NCBI RefSeq assembly: GCF_003955685.1
Contig: NZ_RXHJ01000003.1
Span: forward strand, 1 to 64,000
Source of the DNA: Corynebacterium hylobatis
GTDB taxonomy: Bacteria; Actinomycetota; Actinomycetes; Mycobacteriales; Mycobacteriaceae
Direction of reading: 5' to 3'
DNA: 64,000 bases
Numbering within the stretch: the stretch's first letter is position 1; every line of letters begins with the position of its first letter. This document shows, one piece after another, positions 40,406 to 51,381 of the stretch. Under the pieces are notes generated by a model. It was given only the letters and a program-made list of their open reading frames with translations, was not told the origin of the DNA and ran no database searches. The position numbers were made by a program, and so were the translations under genes.

Positions 40406-41344
40406 CTACTCCTGGTTCTCCCGGGAACGGGCCAGCAGCTCAGCGACGGAGACTCCCCTGGTGTTCTCGTCGCGACGCCGCCGACCACGGCGATCCTCCT
40501 CCGACTCCGCTGCCGCGGTGTCCTGCTCCACGACGGGCCCCTGGGTGGGTTCTGCGGTGTGCTTCTTCGTGCTGCCCTGCTCCCAGTCGACGGTCTGGAA
40601 GGAACCGGTGTCGAAGATCCGGGTCTCCTCGATGTCCGCCCGGTCCTCCGACTGGGCGTCAGTCTTCTGCTGCTGCTTCTCTTCCTCCCGGCGCTGGTTC
40701 TCCGCTATCAGCTCGGCCAGGGGATTGACCTCCGGTCGGCTCGGCTGCTGGCCGATCCGGCCGGCGACGGCGTCCAGGGAGGGCGCACCGCTGATCCGGC
40801 CTTCAACCTCCGGGGAGCTCATCGGCTCGGGGACCTCGGATTCCTCCGCCTCGTCCTCCTCCCTGAGGTCACCGAGGGTGACCCGTTCCAGCTCCATGAT
40901 GCGGCGGGCCTCAGCACGCAGGGCGGCGGGCTCGTAGCCGAATTCCCGTCCCGCGAGGGCCTCGAGCTGTGCGCGGATGCCGGCGAGCTCGCGTTTGATG
41001 TCCTCGAGAACCTCGGATTCCCGGTCATGCTGCTCCTGCCGCAACTCCAGGGCACGGCTCTCCACCTCGGCGGTCTGCTCCGCGACGGCCCGGGCCACTT
41101 CGACGTCATGGAGCTCGGCGTTGTGGAAGAGCTCGCGGCGCGCGGCCTCCGCGTCGCGGCGGTAGCGGAACACCAGGAAGAAGCCGATGACCGCAGCCCA
41201 CAGCGCGGCCAGCAGGGCGATCTTCAGGGCCCCGTCGCTGTCGGTGAAGAGCATGACGATGCTCGCGATGAAGGCAAGGACGACCAGCACGACCAGCATC
41301 ACCTGGCCGCGGTCCACCCCACCTGACGTCTTCGCCTCATTCAT
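40406..41344 (-). CDS. membrane-anchored coiled-coil protein (Rv3604c-like)
   Basis: Two hydrophobic helices near the N-terminus (about 14-33 and 40-60) precede a long charged coiled coil (about 65-140, rich in Glu, Arg and Ala) and an acidic, low-complexity C-terminal half. ATG 41344 gives 312 residues. The position between DUF3180 and the DUF2520-like gene matches Rv3604c in mycobacteria. Function unknown; it could be a cytoplasmic-side scaffold. Confidence 0.8.
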   Translation of the reverse strand: MNEAKTSGGVDRGQVMLVVLVVLAFIASIVMLFTDSDGALKIALLAALWAAVIGFFLVFRYRRDAEAARRELFHNAELHDVEVARAVAEQTAEVESRALELRQEQHDRESEVLEDIKRELAGIRAQLEALAGREFGYEPAALRAEARRIMELERVTLGDLREEDEAEESEVPEPMSSPEVEGRISGAPSLDAVAGRIGQQPSRPEVNPLAELIAENQRREEEKQQQKTDAQSEDRADIEETRIFDTGSFQTVDWEQGSTKKHTAEPTQGPVVEQDTAAAESEEDRRGRRRRDENTRGVSVAELLARSRENQE

Positions 41345-41354
41345 AGCATCCACC

Positions 41355-41822
41355 TTAACCAACCGGCTCCCCATCAGCGGGCGGCGGTGTCTCGCAGTGT
41401 CGTTCGAGATACACCCCGGCCGCGGCGAGGGCGATCCCGCCGACTGCGCTCGCCGCCACACCCGGCAGGTCATCCGAGGCCGCGGCCAGCTCCCCGAGCC
41501 GGGGAACGATGAAGCTGCCGACACCCACGTACGCCCCGCCCATGATCGCACCTGTCCACGCCGAGGCCTTGCCGATGACCAGGAACAGTGCCGCCGTCAG
41601 CGGGTTGAGCTGGCTGCGGTCCTGGCCGATGCGGCCGCCGGCCACCCGGTCACGGACCTTCCAGGCCAGGTACACGCACACCGCCGCCATCGCCCACAGA
41701 AAAACGGACACGGTGACGGGCACGGTCATCATCGAGCCGTAGAACCGCCAGGTGAGGATCGCGGCGACGGCCGCGGTGAAACCTCCGGCGGCGATCAGCC
41801 CGGTGATCGGTGTGCGCTGCAT
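41355..41822 (-). CDS. DUF3180 membrane protein
   Basis: 155 residues with four hydrophobic helices (about 9-25, 35-52, 77-95 and 125-140) and a conserved basic cytoplasmic loop (WKVRDRVAGGRIGQDRSQLNPLTAA). This is the DUF3180 family found next to folK in Corynebacteriales and mycobacteria (Rv3605c). Starts 4 bp after the folK stop. Function unknown. Confidence 0.88.
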   Translation of the reverse strand: MQRTPITGLIAAGGFTAAVAAILTWRFYGSMMTVPVTVSVFLWAMAAVCVYLAWKVRDRVAGGRIGQDRSQLNPLTAALFLVIGKASAWTGAIMGGAYVGVGSFIVPRLGELAAASDDLPGVAASAVGGIALAAAGVYLERHCETPPPADGEPVG

Positions 41823-41825
41823 GCC

Positions 41826-42311
41826 CTACAGTCTCCCAGCCTCGACGATTCCCGCCACCTCAGCCGGATCGAGCCCGGCGAGCAGCTCGGCGACGGGTGT
41901 TCCGCCCAGCGTGGCGTGCGGGTCGGCAGCCAGCCAGGGCACCAGCACGAAGGCCCGTTCGTGGGCGTGGGGGTGCGGGAGGGTGAGCACCGGGTCCGGG
42001 GAACTCAGCTCCCCCGGGTCGAGGACGGTGACCACATCGACGTCGAGGGTGCGTGGCCCCCAGTGCCGCTCGCGGACGCGGTCGGCGGCCTCCTCCAGGC
42101 GCTGGCCGCGGCGCAGCAGTTCCAGCGGGGTGGAGTCCACGTCGACGATGAGCACGGCGTTGAGGAACTCACCCTGGTCCGTCACACCCCAGGGCGGGGT
42201 GGCGTAGACGGGTGAGGCGGCGACGGTCTCCGTGCGAAACTCCGCCGCCACCCCGCGCAGCAGGGCCCACCGGTCGGCGAGGTTGGAACCGATGGACAGG
42301 ACCGCCCGCAT
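41826..42311 (-). CDS. folK: 6-hydroxymethyl-7,8-dihydropterin pyrophosphokinase
   Basis: Transfers pyrophosphate from ATP to the pterin in folate synthesis. 161 residues with LSIGSNLADR, FLNAVLIVD, RHWGPRTLDVDVV (Mg-binding Asp pair) and LPHPHAHERAFVL. The ATG overlaps the folB stop (ATGA), so it is translationally coupled. Confidence 0.96.
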   Translation of the reverse strand: MRAVLSIGSNLADRWALLRGVAAEFRTETVAASPVYATPPWGVTDQGEFLNAVLIVDVDSTPLELLRRGQRLEEAADRVRERHWGPRTLDVDVVTVLDPGELSSPDPVLTLPHPHAHERAFVLVPWLAADPHATLGGTPVAELLAGLDPAEVAGIVEAGRL

Positions 42312-42700
42312 CAGGCCTTCCTGAACTGGGCCTGGGTGCGGCGCGAGCGGCGCGCCACCACCGCCACGTCCGCGAAGGTGTGCGGGATGGGGGCCTCCGG
42401 CTTGTGGATGGTCACCTCGACGGCGTGCAGCATCCCGAAGGTGGCCATGGCGCGGTCGGCGATCTCGACGGCGACGGTCTCGATGAGGTCGCGGGCCTCG
42501 CCCTGCACGATCTCCACGGCCAGCTCAGCGAGCTCCCCGTAGTTGACGGTCCGGTTCAGATCGTCGGTGGCCGCCGCCTCGGCGACGTCGAGCCAGCAGG
42601 TGATGTCGACGATGAAACTCTGGCCGTCACGCTTCTCCTCCGGGTAGACCCCGTGGTGGCCGAAGCACTCCAGGCCGCGCAGCTCAATCCGGTCAGCCAC
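42311..42700 (-). CDS. folB: dihydroneopterin aldolase
   Basis: Cleaves dihydroneopterin to 6-hydroxymethyl-dihydropterin. GTG 42700 has GGGAGG 5 nt upstream and gives 129 residues. [31 protein letters not shown], and the late Lys in VTIHKPEAP are the family motifs. Overlaps folP by 8 bp. Confidence 0.95.
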   Translation of the reverse strand: MADRIELRGLECFGHHGVYPEEKRDGQSFIVDITCWLDVAEAAATDDLNRTVNYGELAELAVEIVQGEARDLIETVAVEIADRAMATFGMLHAVEVTIHKPEAPIPHTFADVAVVARRSRRTQAQFRKA

Positions 42701-43544
42701 GGGAACCTCCCGCATTCCAGGCCGCGGCGACGTCGACGGCGTCTCGGGAGACGGGCACATTGTGCACGCGGACCCCCCAGGCACCCATCTGCGCGGAGAT
42801 GGCGGTGACGGCGGCGGTGGCCGGATCCGCGTCGGCGGGCACAACCTCGAGGCCGCGGTCCGCCCGCACGGAGGACAGGAAACGCTTGCGTGACGCACCG
42901 ACGAGGACCGGGAAATCACCGCTCAGGAAGGTGGGCAGCGCGTTGAGCAGCGCCCAGTTGTCCACCCGTGTCTTGGCGAAGCCCAGCCCCGGGTCGAGCA
43001 CGATGTTCTCCCGCACCACACCGGCAGCCAGGGCATTGTCCACCAGCCGGGCGAGGGTCTCGTGGACGTCGCGGACGACGTCCCCGCCGTGATCGGAGGC
43101 CCCGGCAGCGTCCCCGAACTGGACGGTGCGCCAGTGCATGAGGCACACGGGCAGGTCAGCGTCGGCCATGACACGGTACATATCGGGATCGGCCAGACCA
43201 CCGGAGACGTCGTTGATCATCGCCACACCCGCCTCAGCGGCGGCGGCCGCCACGGAGGCCCGCATGGTGTCCACCGAGGTCGGGATCCCCTCCTGTGCCA
43301 GGGCGGTGATGACGGGGGCGACGCGGGCGGCCTCCACGGCGGCGTCGACACGCGTGGCACCGGGCCGGGTGGATTCGCCACCGACGTCGATCATGTCGGC
43401 GCCCTGAGCCACCAGCTCACGGCCGTGGGCTATGGCGGCATCGATGTCCAGCCACCGCCCCCCGTCGGAGAAGGAGTCCTCCGTGACATTCACGATGCCC
43501 ATCACCAGGCACCTGCCCGGCACCGTCAGATCTCTCACCCGCAT
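42693..43544 (-). CDS. folP: dihydropteroate synthase
   Basis: Joins p-aminobenzoate with the pterin pyrophosphate; the sulfonamide target. ATG 43544 with GGGGAG 5 nt upstream gives 283 residues. [48 protein letters not shown] and GASRKRFL are intact. Confidence 0.96.
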   Translation of the reverse strand: MRVRDLTVPGRCLVMGIVNVTEDSFSDGGRWLDIDAAIAHGRELVAQGADMIDVGGESTRPGATRVDAAVEAARVAPVITALAQEGIPTSVDTMRASVAAAAAEAGVAMINDVSGGLADPDMYRVMADADLPVCLMHWRTVQFGDAAGASDHGGDVVRDVHETLARLVDNALAAGVVRENIVLDPGLGFAKTRVDNWALLNALPTFLSGDFPVLVGASRKRFLSSVRADRGLEVVPADADPATAAVTAISAQMGAWGVRVHNVPVSRDAVDVAAAWNAGGSRG

Positions 43545-43554
43545 GACCACTCCC

Positions 43555-44127
43555 CTATCCCCGGATCAGGCTGAGGACCTCGGCACGCGAGGCGGCACTG
43601 GTCTTGAAGCCGCCGCGCACCGCGGACGTGGTCGTGGTTGCGCCGGGCTTACGGATACCGCGCATCGCCATGCACAGGTGCTCGCACTCGATGACCACGA
43701 TCACGGCCTGGGCACCGAGCCGGTCCACCAGGGCATCGGCGATCTGTGAGGTCAGCCGTTCCTGTACCTGCGGGCGCCTGGCGTACATGTCGGCCAGGCG
43801 AGCCAGCTTGGACAGACCCGTGACGTGCCCCTCCTTGCCGGGGATGTAACCGATGTGGGCCGTGCCGTAGAAGGGCACCAGGTGGTGTTCGCAGGTGGAG
43901 TAGATCGGGATGTCGCGCACCAGCACCAGTTCCTGGTGGTCCTCCGCGAAGGTGCGTTCCAGCACGTCGGTCGGGTCACAGTGCAGGCCCGCGAAGACCT
44001 CCTCGTAGGCCCGGGCCACACGAGCCGGGGTGTCCTGCAGCCCCTCACGGTCCGGGTCCTCGCCCACCGCAATGAGCAGCTCACGTACGGCAGCCTCGGC
44101 ACGTTCCCGGTCAAACGATCTGGTCAA
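43555..44127 (-). CDS. folE: GTP cyclohydrolase I
   Basis: The first folate-pathway enzyme, GTP to dihydroneopterin triphosphate. A TTG start at 44127 lies just after the ftsH stop, with AAGGAA about 8 nt before. 190 residues with zinc ligands in [10 protein letters not shown] and [11 protein letters not shown] and the active-site His in [15 protein letters not shown]. It heads the folE-folP-folB-folK run. Confidence 0.95.
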   Translation of the reverse strand: MTRSFDRERAEAAVRELLIAVGEDPDREGLQDTPARVARAYEEVFAGLHCDPTDVLERTFAEDHQELVLVRDIPIYSTCEHHLVPFYGTAHIGYIPGKEGHVTGLSKLARLADMYARRPQVQERLTSQIADALVDRLGAQAVIVVIECEHLCMAMRGIRKPGATTTTSAVRGGFKTSAASRAEVLSLIRG

Positions 44128-44128
44128 T

Positions 44129-46591
44129 TTACTGTTCCTTCTTCGGCAGCTGGGTGGTGTCGGTGTCGCTTGGCGGGACCACGTCGGGTGCACCGGTCTC
44201 CGGCCGCCCGCTCTGCTCCTCTGCCTCCGGCTCAGCCGCGCGGTCCGTGTTCTCCGGCTGCTCATGGTCCGGCAGGCGGAAACCGATGATCTCGGTGGGC
44301 GGGTCCTGCCTGGCCGGGGCCTCGGGGGTCTCGGCCGGGGCCGGGCCGGCCGGGTCACCGTAGTTCTTCATGCCGGGGTGTTCGCCCTGCGGGGTACCCC
44401 CGGCGTAGGGGTTGTCCTTCGGCGACCAGCCGGGTACCGCCCAGTCCGCCGGTGGCGGGGTACCGCCGTAGCGCGGGGTGGTACCGGCGGCCGGGGCCGT
44501 GCCCGCCGTCCCGGCGGCTCCGCCGGATGCCGGCACAGCAGCCGGGGTGTCGGCGGCGGACTGGTCCAGGGAGACGCCGGCCGCGGCGAGTTCCGTCTGC
44601 CGCTTCTCACGGGCCCTACGGGTCGCCTCGAGCAGGGAGAAGCGCTTCGGCGGCTCCTCACCGCGCTCGATGGCCAGCTCGACGGGGGTCTTCACCGGTT
44701 CGCGGCCGGCCTGGCGCGGGAAACGGTCGTCCTGGCCCGGGAAGATCTCGGGCGCCTCACGCGGCTCGATGTCCTCGAAGAGGACCTCCAGGTCGGGGCG
44801 GCGCAGGGTCTCCTTCTCCAGGAGCTTCTCTGCCAGGCGGTCGAGGTGGTCGCGGTGCTCGGCGAGGATGTCGTAGGCGTGGCGGTGCGCGGCGTCGAGA
44901 AGCATGTGCAGCTCCTCGTCGATCTTCGCGGCGACCGCCGGGGAGTAATCGAGGGTGCCGCCACCCGGCCGACCGGAGAAGGGGTCGCCCTGTTCCTCCC
45001 CGTATTTGACCATGCCCAGGCTCGGCGACATGCCGTACTCGGTGAGCATCGCGCGGGCGATTTTGGTGGCCTGCTCGATGTCGGCGGAGGCGCCGGTGGT
45101 CTGCTCACCGAAGACGAGTTCCTCGGCGGCACGGCCACCCATGGCGAAGACCAGGCGGGCGAAGAGCTCGTCACGGTTGTACATACCGCGGTCGTCCTCC
45201 TGCGCAGTCATCGCGTGGCCGCCGGTGCGGCCGCGGGCGAGGATGGTCACCTTGTACACGCGCTCGATGTCCTTGAGCGCCCAGGCCGCCAGGGTGTGGC
45301 CGCCCTCGTGGTAGGCGGTGACCTTCTTCTCCTTCTCGGAGATGATCTTGCCCTCGCGGCGCGGGCCGCCGATGACCCGGTCGGTGGCCTCCTCCAGGGC
45401 GTCTGCGGTGATGGCGTTGCCGCCGATGCGGGCGGTGAGCAGCGCCGCCTCGTTGAGGACGTTGGCCAGGTCCGCACCCGACATGCCGGCGGTGCGCTTG
45501 GCCAGGGACTTCAGGTCAGCGTCAGGGGCGAACGGCTTGCCCTTCCCGTGGACCTCGAGGATCATCTCGCGGCCCTTGAGGTCCGGGTTGGTCACCGGGA
45601 TCTGACGGTCGAAACGGCCCGGGCGCAGCAACGCCGGGTCCAGGATGTCAGGGCGGTTGGTGGCGGCCATGAGGATGACACCCTCGCGGTCGCCGAAGCC
45701 GTCCATCTCCACCAGCAGCTGGTTCAGGGTCTGCTCGCGCTCGTCATGGCCGCCGCCCATACCGGAACCGCGCTGGCGCCCGACGGCGTCGATCTCGTCG
45801 ACGAAGATGATGCAGGGACTGTTCTCCTTGGCCTGCTTGAACAGGTCACGCACACGCGAGGCGCCGACACCGACGAACATCTCCACGAAATCGGAACCGG
45901 AGATGGAGTAGAAGGGCACGCCGGCCTCGCCGGCCACGGCGCGCGCCAGCAGGGTCTTGCCGGTGCCCGGCGGGCCGTAGAGCAGCACGCCGCGCGGGAT
46001 CTTCGCGCCGAGGGCATGGTAGCGGCTCGGGTCCTGGAGGAAGTCCTTGATCTCCTCCAGTTCGCTGACGGCCTCGTCCGCGCCGGCGACATCCGCGAAG
46101 GTGTTCGTCGGCATGTCCTTGGTCAGTTCCTTGGCCTTGGAGCCACCGAAACCGAACATTCCGCCGCCGCCCTGCATGCGGGTGAGGAAGAAGAAGAGGA
46201 GGCCGAAGAGCAGCAGCATGGGCAGCAGAAAGCTGAACATGCCCATCAGGAAGCTATCCTGGGTCACCTTCGTGTTGTACTCATCGGCACCGGAGGCCCG
46301 GACGGCGTCGAAGACCTGGGGAGCGGTGCGGGCGGGGTACTGGGCGATGATCTCCTCGACGCCCTCACGCTCCTCGTAGGTGATCGGCTCGCGCAGCTCG
46401 ACGCGGATCCGCTGCTCGCGGTCGTCGATCTGCACCTCCCTGGCGTTCTGCTCGTCGAGCTGCTGCATGACGACGGAGGTGTCCACGTCCTGGTAGCCGC
46501 GGGTGTCATCGGTGAGCAGGGTGAACGCGAACAGGGACACCAGTGCCACCGTGGCGATGAGGCCGATCTGGAGGATTCTCTTGTTGCTCAT
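44129..46591 (-). CDS. ftsH: ATP-dependent zinc metalloprotease FtsH
   Basis: A membrane AAA+ protease of 820 residues. Two helices (about 8-26 and 114-137) flank an extracytoplasmic domain. Walker A GPPGTGKT is at 206-213, SRH-region RPGRFDRQI follows, and the zinc motif HEGGH is in [12 protein letters not shown]. The C-terminal tail (about 620-820) is long, Pro/Gly-rich and disordered, longer than E. coli FtsH but usual for the order. hpt lies upstream and folE downstream. Confidence 0.97.
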   Translation of the reverse strand: MSNKRILQIGLIATVALVSLFAFTLLTDDTRGYQDVDTSVVMQQLDEQNAREVQIDDREQRIRVELREPITYEEREGVEEIIAQYPARTAPQVFDAVRASGADEYNTKVTQDSFLMGMFSFLLPMLLLFGLLFFFLTRMQGGGGMFGFGGSKAKELTKDMPTNTFADVAGADEAVSELEEIKDFLQDPSRYHALGAKIPRGVLLYGPPGTGKTLLARAVAGEAGVPFYSISGSDFVEMFVGVGASRVRDLFKQAKENSPCIIFVDEIDAVGRQRGSGMGGGHDEREQTLNQLLVEMDGFGDREGVILMAATNRPDILDPALLRPGRFDRQIPVTNPDLKGREMILEVHGKGKPFAPDADLKSLAKRTAGMSGADLANVLNEAALLTARIGGNAITADALEEATDRVIGGPRREGKIISEKEKKVTAYHEGGHTLAAWALKDIERVYKVTILARGRTGGHAMTAQEDDRGMYNRDELFARLVFAMGGRAAEELVFGEQTTGASADIEQATKIARAMLTEYGMSPSLGMVKYGEEQGDPFSGRPGGGTLDYSPAVAAKIDEELHMLLDAAHRHAYDILAEHRDHLDRLAEKLLEKETLRRPDLEVLFEDIEPREAPEIFPGQDDRFPRQAGREPVKTPVELAIERGEEPPKRFSLLEATRRAREKRQTELAAAGVSLDQSAADTPAAVPASGGAAGTAGTAPAAGTTPRYGGTPPPADWAVPGWSPKDNPYAGGTPQGEHPGMKNYGDPAGPAPAETPEAPARQDPPTEIIGFRLPDHEQPENTDRAAEPEAEEQSGRPETGAPDVVPPSDTDTTQLPKKEQ

Positions 46592-46735
46592 GAGTGCGGA
46601 CGCCGAAGGGGTCGGCTCGTCAGCCTACCTTCGCGACCAGTGCCTTTCGTGTTCGTTTTCAACCGCCGGGGTGGTATCACGTACTTGGGTAAACGCGCCG
46701 GACGCGGAATTCGTTCCCGCGCCCGGGCGCGGCCA

Positions 46736-47332
46736 TCAGTTGGAGCTGTAGACGCGCGGGTGCAGGGTGCCCACGTAGGGCAGGTCGCGGTAGCGCTCCG
46801 AGTAGTCCAGGCCGTAGCCGATGACGAACTCGTTGGGGATGTCGAAACCGACGTCGAAGAGCTCCACGTCGGCCTTGACCACCTCGGGCTTGCGCAGGAG
46901 GGTGATCACCTCGAGCGACTTCGGGTTCCGGGCCCGCAGGTTGCGCATCAGCCAGGACAGGGTCAGACCCGAGTCGATGATGTCCTCGACGATGAGGACG
47001 TCGCGGCCCTCGATCTCGCGGTCGAGATCCTTGAGGATGCGCACCACTCCGGAGGAGGTGGTGGAGTTGCCGTAGGAGGAGACGGCCATGAACTCCATCT
47101 CCGAGGGAATCGACAGCGCGCGGGTGAAATCCGTGAGGAAGTACACGGCGCCCTTGAGGACGCACACCAGGATCAGATCATCCTCAGCGTCGCGGTAGGT
47201 CTCCGAGACCCTGTCCGCGAGTTCCTGGATGCGCGCTGCCAGGACTTCCTCGCTGATCAGCACCGCCTCAACATCGTCGCCGTAGCGGTTTTCGGGAACG
47301 TTGAGGTCTTTGTCATCGTGCACGGTTGTCAT
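46736..47332 (-). CDS. hpt: hypoxanthine phosphoribosyltransferase
   Basis: Purine salvage of hypoxanthine and guanine with PRPP. 198 residues, with [15 protein letters not shown], the PRPP loop [14 protein letters not shown] and [14 protein letters not shown]. Sits between tilS and ftsH in the conserved order. Confidence 0.96.
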   Translation of the reverse strand: MTTVHDDKDLNVPENRYGDDVEAVLISEEVLAARIQELADRVSETYRDAEDDLILVCVLKGAVYFLTDFTRALSIPSEMEFMAVSSYGNSTTSSGVVRILKDLDREIEGRDVLIVEDIIDSGLTLSWLMRNLRARNPKSLEVITLLRKPEVVKADVELFDVGFDIPNEFVIGYGLDYSERYRDLPYVGTLHPRVYSSN

Positions 47333-47339
47333 GCCTTTC

Positions 47340-48242
47340 CTAGCCGGCCGGGAATAAGGTCAGTCTGCCATCTACACGGCGGACTTCCAACCTCCCGGTA
47401 CCGGTCCGGCCGACCGCGACCCCGCCCTGTCCCCGCCACCGGGTGCACAGGGCCTCGACCGCGCTTATCGACGCCCCCGTCACCCCCAGCCCCCGCTCCC
47501 GCAGCCACGCCGCGATGCGGCGGCGCCGCAGGGGCCCCGGTTGGGCGGCCAGCTCCGCGCAGTCATCCGTCGGCGGGCCTGCCAGCTCCGCGAGCAGGGC
47601 GTTGTCCGCGGCGATCCGGTCGGCCGCCTGGGCCAGGGGTTCCACGGCGTCCCCGCCGATGAGTTCACCCAGCCCGGGGATGTGAGTCTGCCGCAGGGCG
47701 ACGCGCCGGAAGACCGGGTCCTCGTTGTGCGGGTCCTGCCAGGGTTCCAGCCCCAGTTCGGTGCAGGCCCCGGCGGTGTCCGCCCGACGCACGGTCAGCA
47801 GCGGCCGGATCAGCCTTCCCGATCGTGGCACCATGCCGGCGGGGTTGCCGCGCAGGGCACCCAGCAGCAGCGTCTCTGCCTGGTCGTCCCGGGTGTGGCC
47901 GACCCACACCTCTCGGCCCTCGGAGAACAGTGCCCCGTAGCGGGCCTCCCGTGCCCTGGCCTCGAGGTTGCCCGGCGCGACGGTGACGGCACGTACCTGC
48001 GCACTCGCACCCAGTTCCTCCGCCTGGCGGCGGGCTGTGTCCGCCACCTGTGCGGACCCCACCTGCAGCTGGTGGTCGACGATCACAGCGTGCACGTCCT
48101 GGCCTTCCGCGAGGGCGGCGGCGAGCAGGGCCAGGGAATCCGCCCCACCCGAGAGTCCGACGGTGACCGGTTCGGACGTGAGGAAGGGGCGCACCGCCAC
48201 CCGGCAGGCCAGGAAATGCGGGCTGGAACGCGGGTACCGCAC
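47340..48242 (-). CDS. tilS: tRNA(Ile)-lysidine synthase
   Basis: Modifies C34 of tRNA-Ile (CAU) to lysidine. GTG 48242 gives 300 residues; the P-loop [14 protein letters not shown] contains SGGx[14 protein letters not shown] and IRPLLTVRR follow. The C-terminal domain is short, as in actinobacteria. It contains the 13-bp motif at 47463-47475, which forces an ATA isoleucine codon. Confidence 0.93.
   Translation of the reverse strand: MRYPRSSPHFLACRVAVRPFLTSEPVTVGLSGGADSLALLAAALAEGQDVHAVIVDHQLQVGSAQVADTARRQAEELGASAQVRAVTVAPGNLEARAREARYGALFSEGREVWVGHTRDDQAETLLLGALRGNPAGMVPRSGRLIRPLLTVRRADTAGACTELGLEPWQDPHNEDPVFRRVALRQTHIPGLGELIGGDAVEPLAQAADRIAADNALLAELAGPPTDDCAELAAQPGPLRRRRIAAWLRERGLGVTGASISAVEALCTRWRGQGGVAVGRTGTGRLEVRRVDGRLTLFPAG
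47463..47475 (+). repeat. exact copy of the 13-bp window motif
   Basis: GCTTATCGACGCC lies antisense in tilS, where it requires the rare Ile codon ATA (ASISAVE). Confidence 0.75.
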
Positions 48243-48246
48243 CGGC

Positions 48247-49524
48247 TCAGGAATCCCGGATGGCGGAGGCGAAGCGGTCCAGGGCGGCGCGGGCGGAGAG
48301 GATGTCCGAGCCGTTGGACAGCAGCGCAAACGAGTAGACGCGCCCGGATTCGGCGGTGACCACGCCCGCCAGGGCTGAGGTGTCGGTCAGGGTGCCGGTC
48401 TTGGCGCGCACCCAGCCACGCCCCGAGAGGTCTCCGTAGCGGTCGGTGAGGGTGCCGGAGCCGCCGGCTACGGGCAGCGTGGCCAGCAGGTGGCGCAGGC
48501 GGGTGTCGGCGGCGGCGTCGAGAAGCAGGTCGCCGAGCAGGCGCGGCGGGATGAGGTTGTCGATGGACAGTCCCGAGTTGTCCGCCAGGGTGACACCCGT
48601 GGTGTCGAAACCGTGCTCGCGCAGCACCTCGAGGGTGGTGCGGGTGGCGGCAGCCGCGGAACCCGGCTGACCGCGGTGGACCGCGATCTCGTGCCCGATG
48701 GCCTCGGCCATGACGTTGTCGGACCAGACCATCATCTCGTCGATACGCTCGATCAACGGCGGGGAATCGGTACTGGCCAGCACCTGCGCGTCGGCGGGAG
48801 CGGTGCCGGTACCCGTGTCCGTGGCCCCGACCCGCTCCGCCAGGGCGCGGGCGACGTCGAGGGCCGGGGTGTGCGAACGCGGGACATCGCCCTCGGTCTC
48901 CCCTATCCGGGCACCGTAGAGCATGGCCGGTTCCAGGGGCGCGATGTAGCCGGCGTCGACGTCCACCGGGTCCCAGCCCGGCATGAAGGGATCACCGTCC
49001 CAGACGGAGAGGTCAATGAGCACCTGCTCCGCCTGGCCGACCTGCTCCGCGAGCTCATCCATCTGCTCCGTGGTCAGCCACACATCACCCGCGGCGCGGA
49101 TGACCACGGTGCCCGGCTGATCCCCGGCCACCACCTCAGTGGTGAGCACATCGTCCGGACCCAGCTCCAGGATCGCGGCGGCTGCAGTGAGGACCTTGGT
49201 GGAACTGGCCGGCTGCAGTGGGCTGCCGGAGTTGAGGTCCCAGACCGTCTCCCCCGTGACGGTGTCGGTGACCCGGCCGTGGACCGTACCCAGGGCGGGG
49301 TCGGCGCCGAGTTCTGTCAGCCGGGCGGCCAGCGCGGCGTTGTCCACCCCGGCCTCGGCCTCGGCCGGCACGAGCAACGGGACAGGGGCCTCCACGGCAT
49401 AGGCCGGACCGTGGGTGAGATCGCCGTAATACTGCTGCACGAGTACGCCGAAACCCGCCACCCCGGCCACGGCCACGCCGACCACGCCGGCAGTCACCGA
49501 CCACCACAGCTTCTTTCCACTCAT
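48247..49524 (-). CDS. dacB: D-alanyl-D-alanine carboxypeptidase, S13/PBP4 type
   Basis: A peptidoglycan carboxypeptidase/endopeptidase of 425 residues. Residues 1-30 form a signal/anchor helix. The S13 active site shows SxxK as SSTK (PLQPASSTKVLT), SxN as SDN (MMVWSDNVMAE) and KTG (RAKTGTLTD). The longer upstream frame is not family-like. Divergent from ppa, as in the mycobacterial dacB-ppa pair. Confidence 0.94.
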   Translation of the reverse strand: MSGKKLWWSVTAGVVGVAVAGVAGFGVLVQQYYGDLTHGPAYAVEAPVPLLVPAEAEAGVDNAALAARLTELGADPALGTVHGRVTDTVTGETVWDLNSGSPLQPASSTKVLTAAAAILELGPDDVLTTEVVAGDQPGTVVIRAAGDVWLTTEQMDELAEQVGQAEQVLIDLSVWDGDPFMPGWDPVDVDAGYIAPLEPAMLYGARIGETEGDVPRSHTPALDVARALAERVGATDTGTGTAPADAQVLASTDSPPLIERIDEMMVWSDNVMAEAIGHEIAVHRGQPGSAAAATRTTLEVLREHGFDTTGVTLADNSGLSIDNLIPPRLLGDLLLDAAADTRLRHLLATLPVAGGSGTLTDRYGDLSGRGWVRAKTGTLTDTSALAGVVTAESGRVYSFALLSNGSDILSARAALDRFASAIRDS

Positions 49525-49548
49525 CGCGTACAGCCTAACCGCTGCCGC

Positions 49549-49554
49549 TAGGAT
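49549..49554 (+). promoter_or_regulatory. -10 box of ppa (TAGGAT)
   Basis: TAGGAT lies 40 bp before the ATG; ppa then has a leader with AAGGAG 9 nt before the start, unlike the leaderless genes in this window. Confidence 0.55.
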
Positions 49555-49594
49555 GACAGGCGATCCCCCCAAACTGCTACAAGGAGTCTGACGC

Positions 49595-50149
49595 ATGGGC
49601 GTTGAAGTCATCATCGAGATCCCGAAGGGTTCGCGCAACAAGTACGAGGTCGACCACGAGACCGGCCGGGTATTCCTCGACCGTTACCTGTTCACCCCGA
49701 TGGCGTACCCCGCGGACTACGGCTTCATCGAGCACACCCTCGGTGAGGACGGCGACCCGATGGACGCCCTGGTCATCCTCCCGGAGCCGGTTTTCCCGGG
49801 CGTGGTCGTCATGGCACGTGTCATCGGTGTGTTCAAGATGACCGACGAGGCCGGCGGCGACGACAAGCTGCTCTGCGTCCTCGATGACCCGCGCTTCGAC
49901 AACTTCAAGGAGATCGAGGACATCTCCCAGTTCACCCTGGACGAGATCGAGCACTTCTTCGTCCACTACAAGGACCTCGAGCCCGGCAAGCACGTCGAGG
50001 GCTCCGGCTGGGGCCACCGCGAGGAGGCCGAGCGCATCCTCCAGGAGTCCATCGACCGCTACAAGGAGGTCGGCGACAACACCCGCGAGGGTCTGGAGGC
50101 TGAGAAGGACAAGGAGAACATCGTCGAGCAGCAGCTGGACGAGGCCTAA
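49595..50149 (+). CDS. ppa: inorganic pyrophosphatase
   Basis: A family I soluble pyrophosphatase. 184 residues with [13 protein letters not shown], the active site DGDPMDALV, and further acidic metal ligands. The C-terminus extends about 20 residues beyond the usual length with a charged helix ([17 protein letters not shown]). Confidence 0.96.
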   Translation: MGVEVIIEIPKGSRNKYEVDHETGRVFLDRYLFTPMAYPADYGFIEHTLGEDGDPMDALVILPEPVFPGVVVMARVIGVFKMTDEAGGDDKLLCVLDDPRFDNFKEIEDISQFTLDEIEHFFVHYKDLEPGKHVEGSGWGHREEAERILQESIDRYKEVGDNTREGLEAEKDKENIVEQQLDEA

Positions 50150-50162
50150 AACTCCCGCCGCA

Positions 50163-50190
50163 CCCCACTGGTCCTCCGAGGCCGGTGGGG
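50163..50190 (+). terminator. hairpin terminator of ppa
   Basis: CCCCACTGG (50163-50171) pairs with CCGGTGGGG (50182-50190) allowing one G-U, 13 bp after the stop, then TTCG. Confidence 0.75.
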
Positions 50191-50285
50191 TTCGTCGATT
50201 CCGGGATGTTGCGCGCCGGGGACTTCCCCGGGTTCCCCCTGGGGCCTACTGTTCGGGTGACTGGAATCACTAAGGTGGATCCATC

Positions 50286-51251
50286 ATGTCCACCATGCCC
50301 ACTGCACCCCGGAACCCGGCTCAGCTGCTCCGCTTCACCACGGAGGGGATCACACCTGAAGCCCGGGTCCAGCTGTGGGAAGGGCACAACGCACGGGCAC
50401 TGATTCCGCTGGACATCCGCACCATTGACGCCCAGCCGATGCGTTCGCGCCAGACGAACCTGCACCTGCCGGCAATCCGGGTGGCGGACGTCTCGGGGAC
50501 ATCGCAGATCGTGGAACGCTCGGAATCCTTCATCAGCGAACACCCCACCGGCATGATCGCGGTCTTCTTCGCCATCGAGGGCGAGGCCTTCTTCTTCCAC
50601 CGCGGCGGGCAACTGTCGCTGCGCCCCGGCCAGGCCGTGGTCTATGACGCCGACCGCCCCTTCGTCCGGGGTTTCGCCCGCGGCCTGCGCGAGGTCGTCG
50701 TGACAATCCCCCGCACCCGCTTCCTGGAGCTGGGCAACGTCCGCCAGACGCCCCTGCCACTGGTCTTCGACTTCGGACCCGGCGCCGGCACCCACGAACA
50801 GGCACTGGCGCGGCTGCTGCGGCAGACACTCACGCAGGTCGAGGGGCCCAGCCCTGCGTTGGATCCCGCCCTCACGGAGCAGAACGCCCTGTCCCTGCTG
50901 GGCCTGATAATCGGCGGGCAGGACAGCGCCCGGGGCATCCTCGCCTCGGCGAAGGACTACATCACCCGGCACCTGACGGACCCGGACCTCGGTCCGGGTC
51001 GCATCGCCGCGGCGGTGGGGCTCAGTGAGCGGCAGCTGGGCAGGTACTTCGGGGGGGAGGGGACGTCGACAAGCAGATACGTCCTGGCACAGCGGGTGGA
51101 GCTTGCCCAACAGCTGCTGCGCGACCCCGGTCAGGGCGGGTTGAGCATCAGGGAGATCGCCGCACGCTGCGGTTTCGCCTCACAGAGTCACTTCGGCAGG
51201 ATTTTCCGCGAACGCGTAGGCATGACCCCGCTGCAGTGGCGGAAGCAGTGA
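50286..51251 (+). CDS. AraC-family transcriptional regulator
   Basis: 321 residues: an N-terminal AraC-binding-like sensor domain (about 1-190, with PTGMIAVFFAIEGEAFFFHRGG) and a C-terminal AraC DNA-binding domain (about 220-321) with two helix-turn-helix units (RIAAAVGLSERQLGRYF and REIAARCGFASQSHFGRIFRE). It is directly upstream of the TfdB-like hydroxylase in the same direction (130-bp gap), so it is the likely activator of it. The effector is unknown. Confidence 0.92.
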   Translation: MSTMPTAPRNPAQLLRFTTEGITPEARVQLWEGHNARALIPLDIRTIDAQPMRSRQTNLHLPAIRVADVSGTSQIVERSESFISEHPTGMIAVFFAIEGEAFFFHRGGQLSLRPGQAVVYDADRPFVRGFARGLREVVVTIPRTRFLELGNVRQTPLPLVFDFGPGAGTHEQALARLLRQTLTQVEGPSPALDPALTEQNALSLLGLIIGGQDSARGILASAKDYITRHLTDPDLGPGRIAAAVGLSERQLGRYFGGEGTSTSRYVLAQRVELAQQLLRDPGQGGLSIREIAARCGFASQSHFGRIFRERVGMTPLQWRKQ

Positions 51252-51381
51252 TTTAGTCCACACCCGACATCTTTTATTCCGTCCCGGACGTGATCCGTGA
51301 CACATCTTCCGGTGGTGGGCGCGCCGCCATAGATTGACTCCCAACAGTTCAGACCAGCTCAGAGACAAGGGAGAAGATCCA

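Noticed and set aside
44030..47662. 1210-codon open frame antisense to folE, ftsH, hpt and tilS
   Set aside because: Crosses four certain genes, and its composition is typical of a shadow frame.
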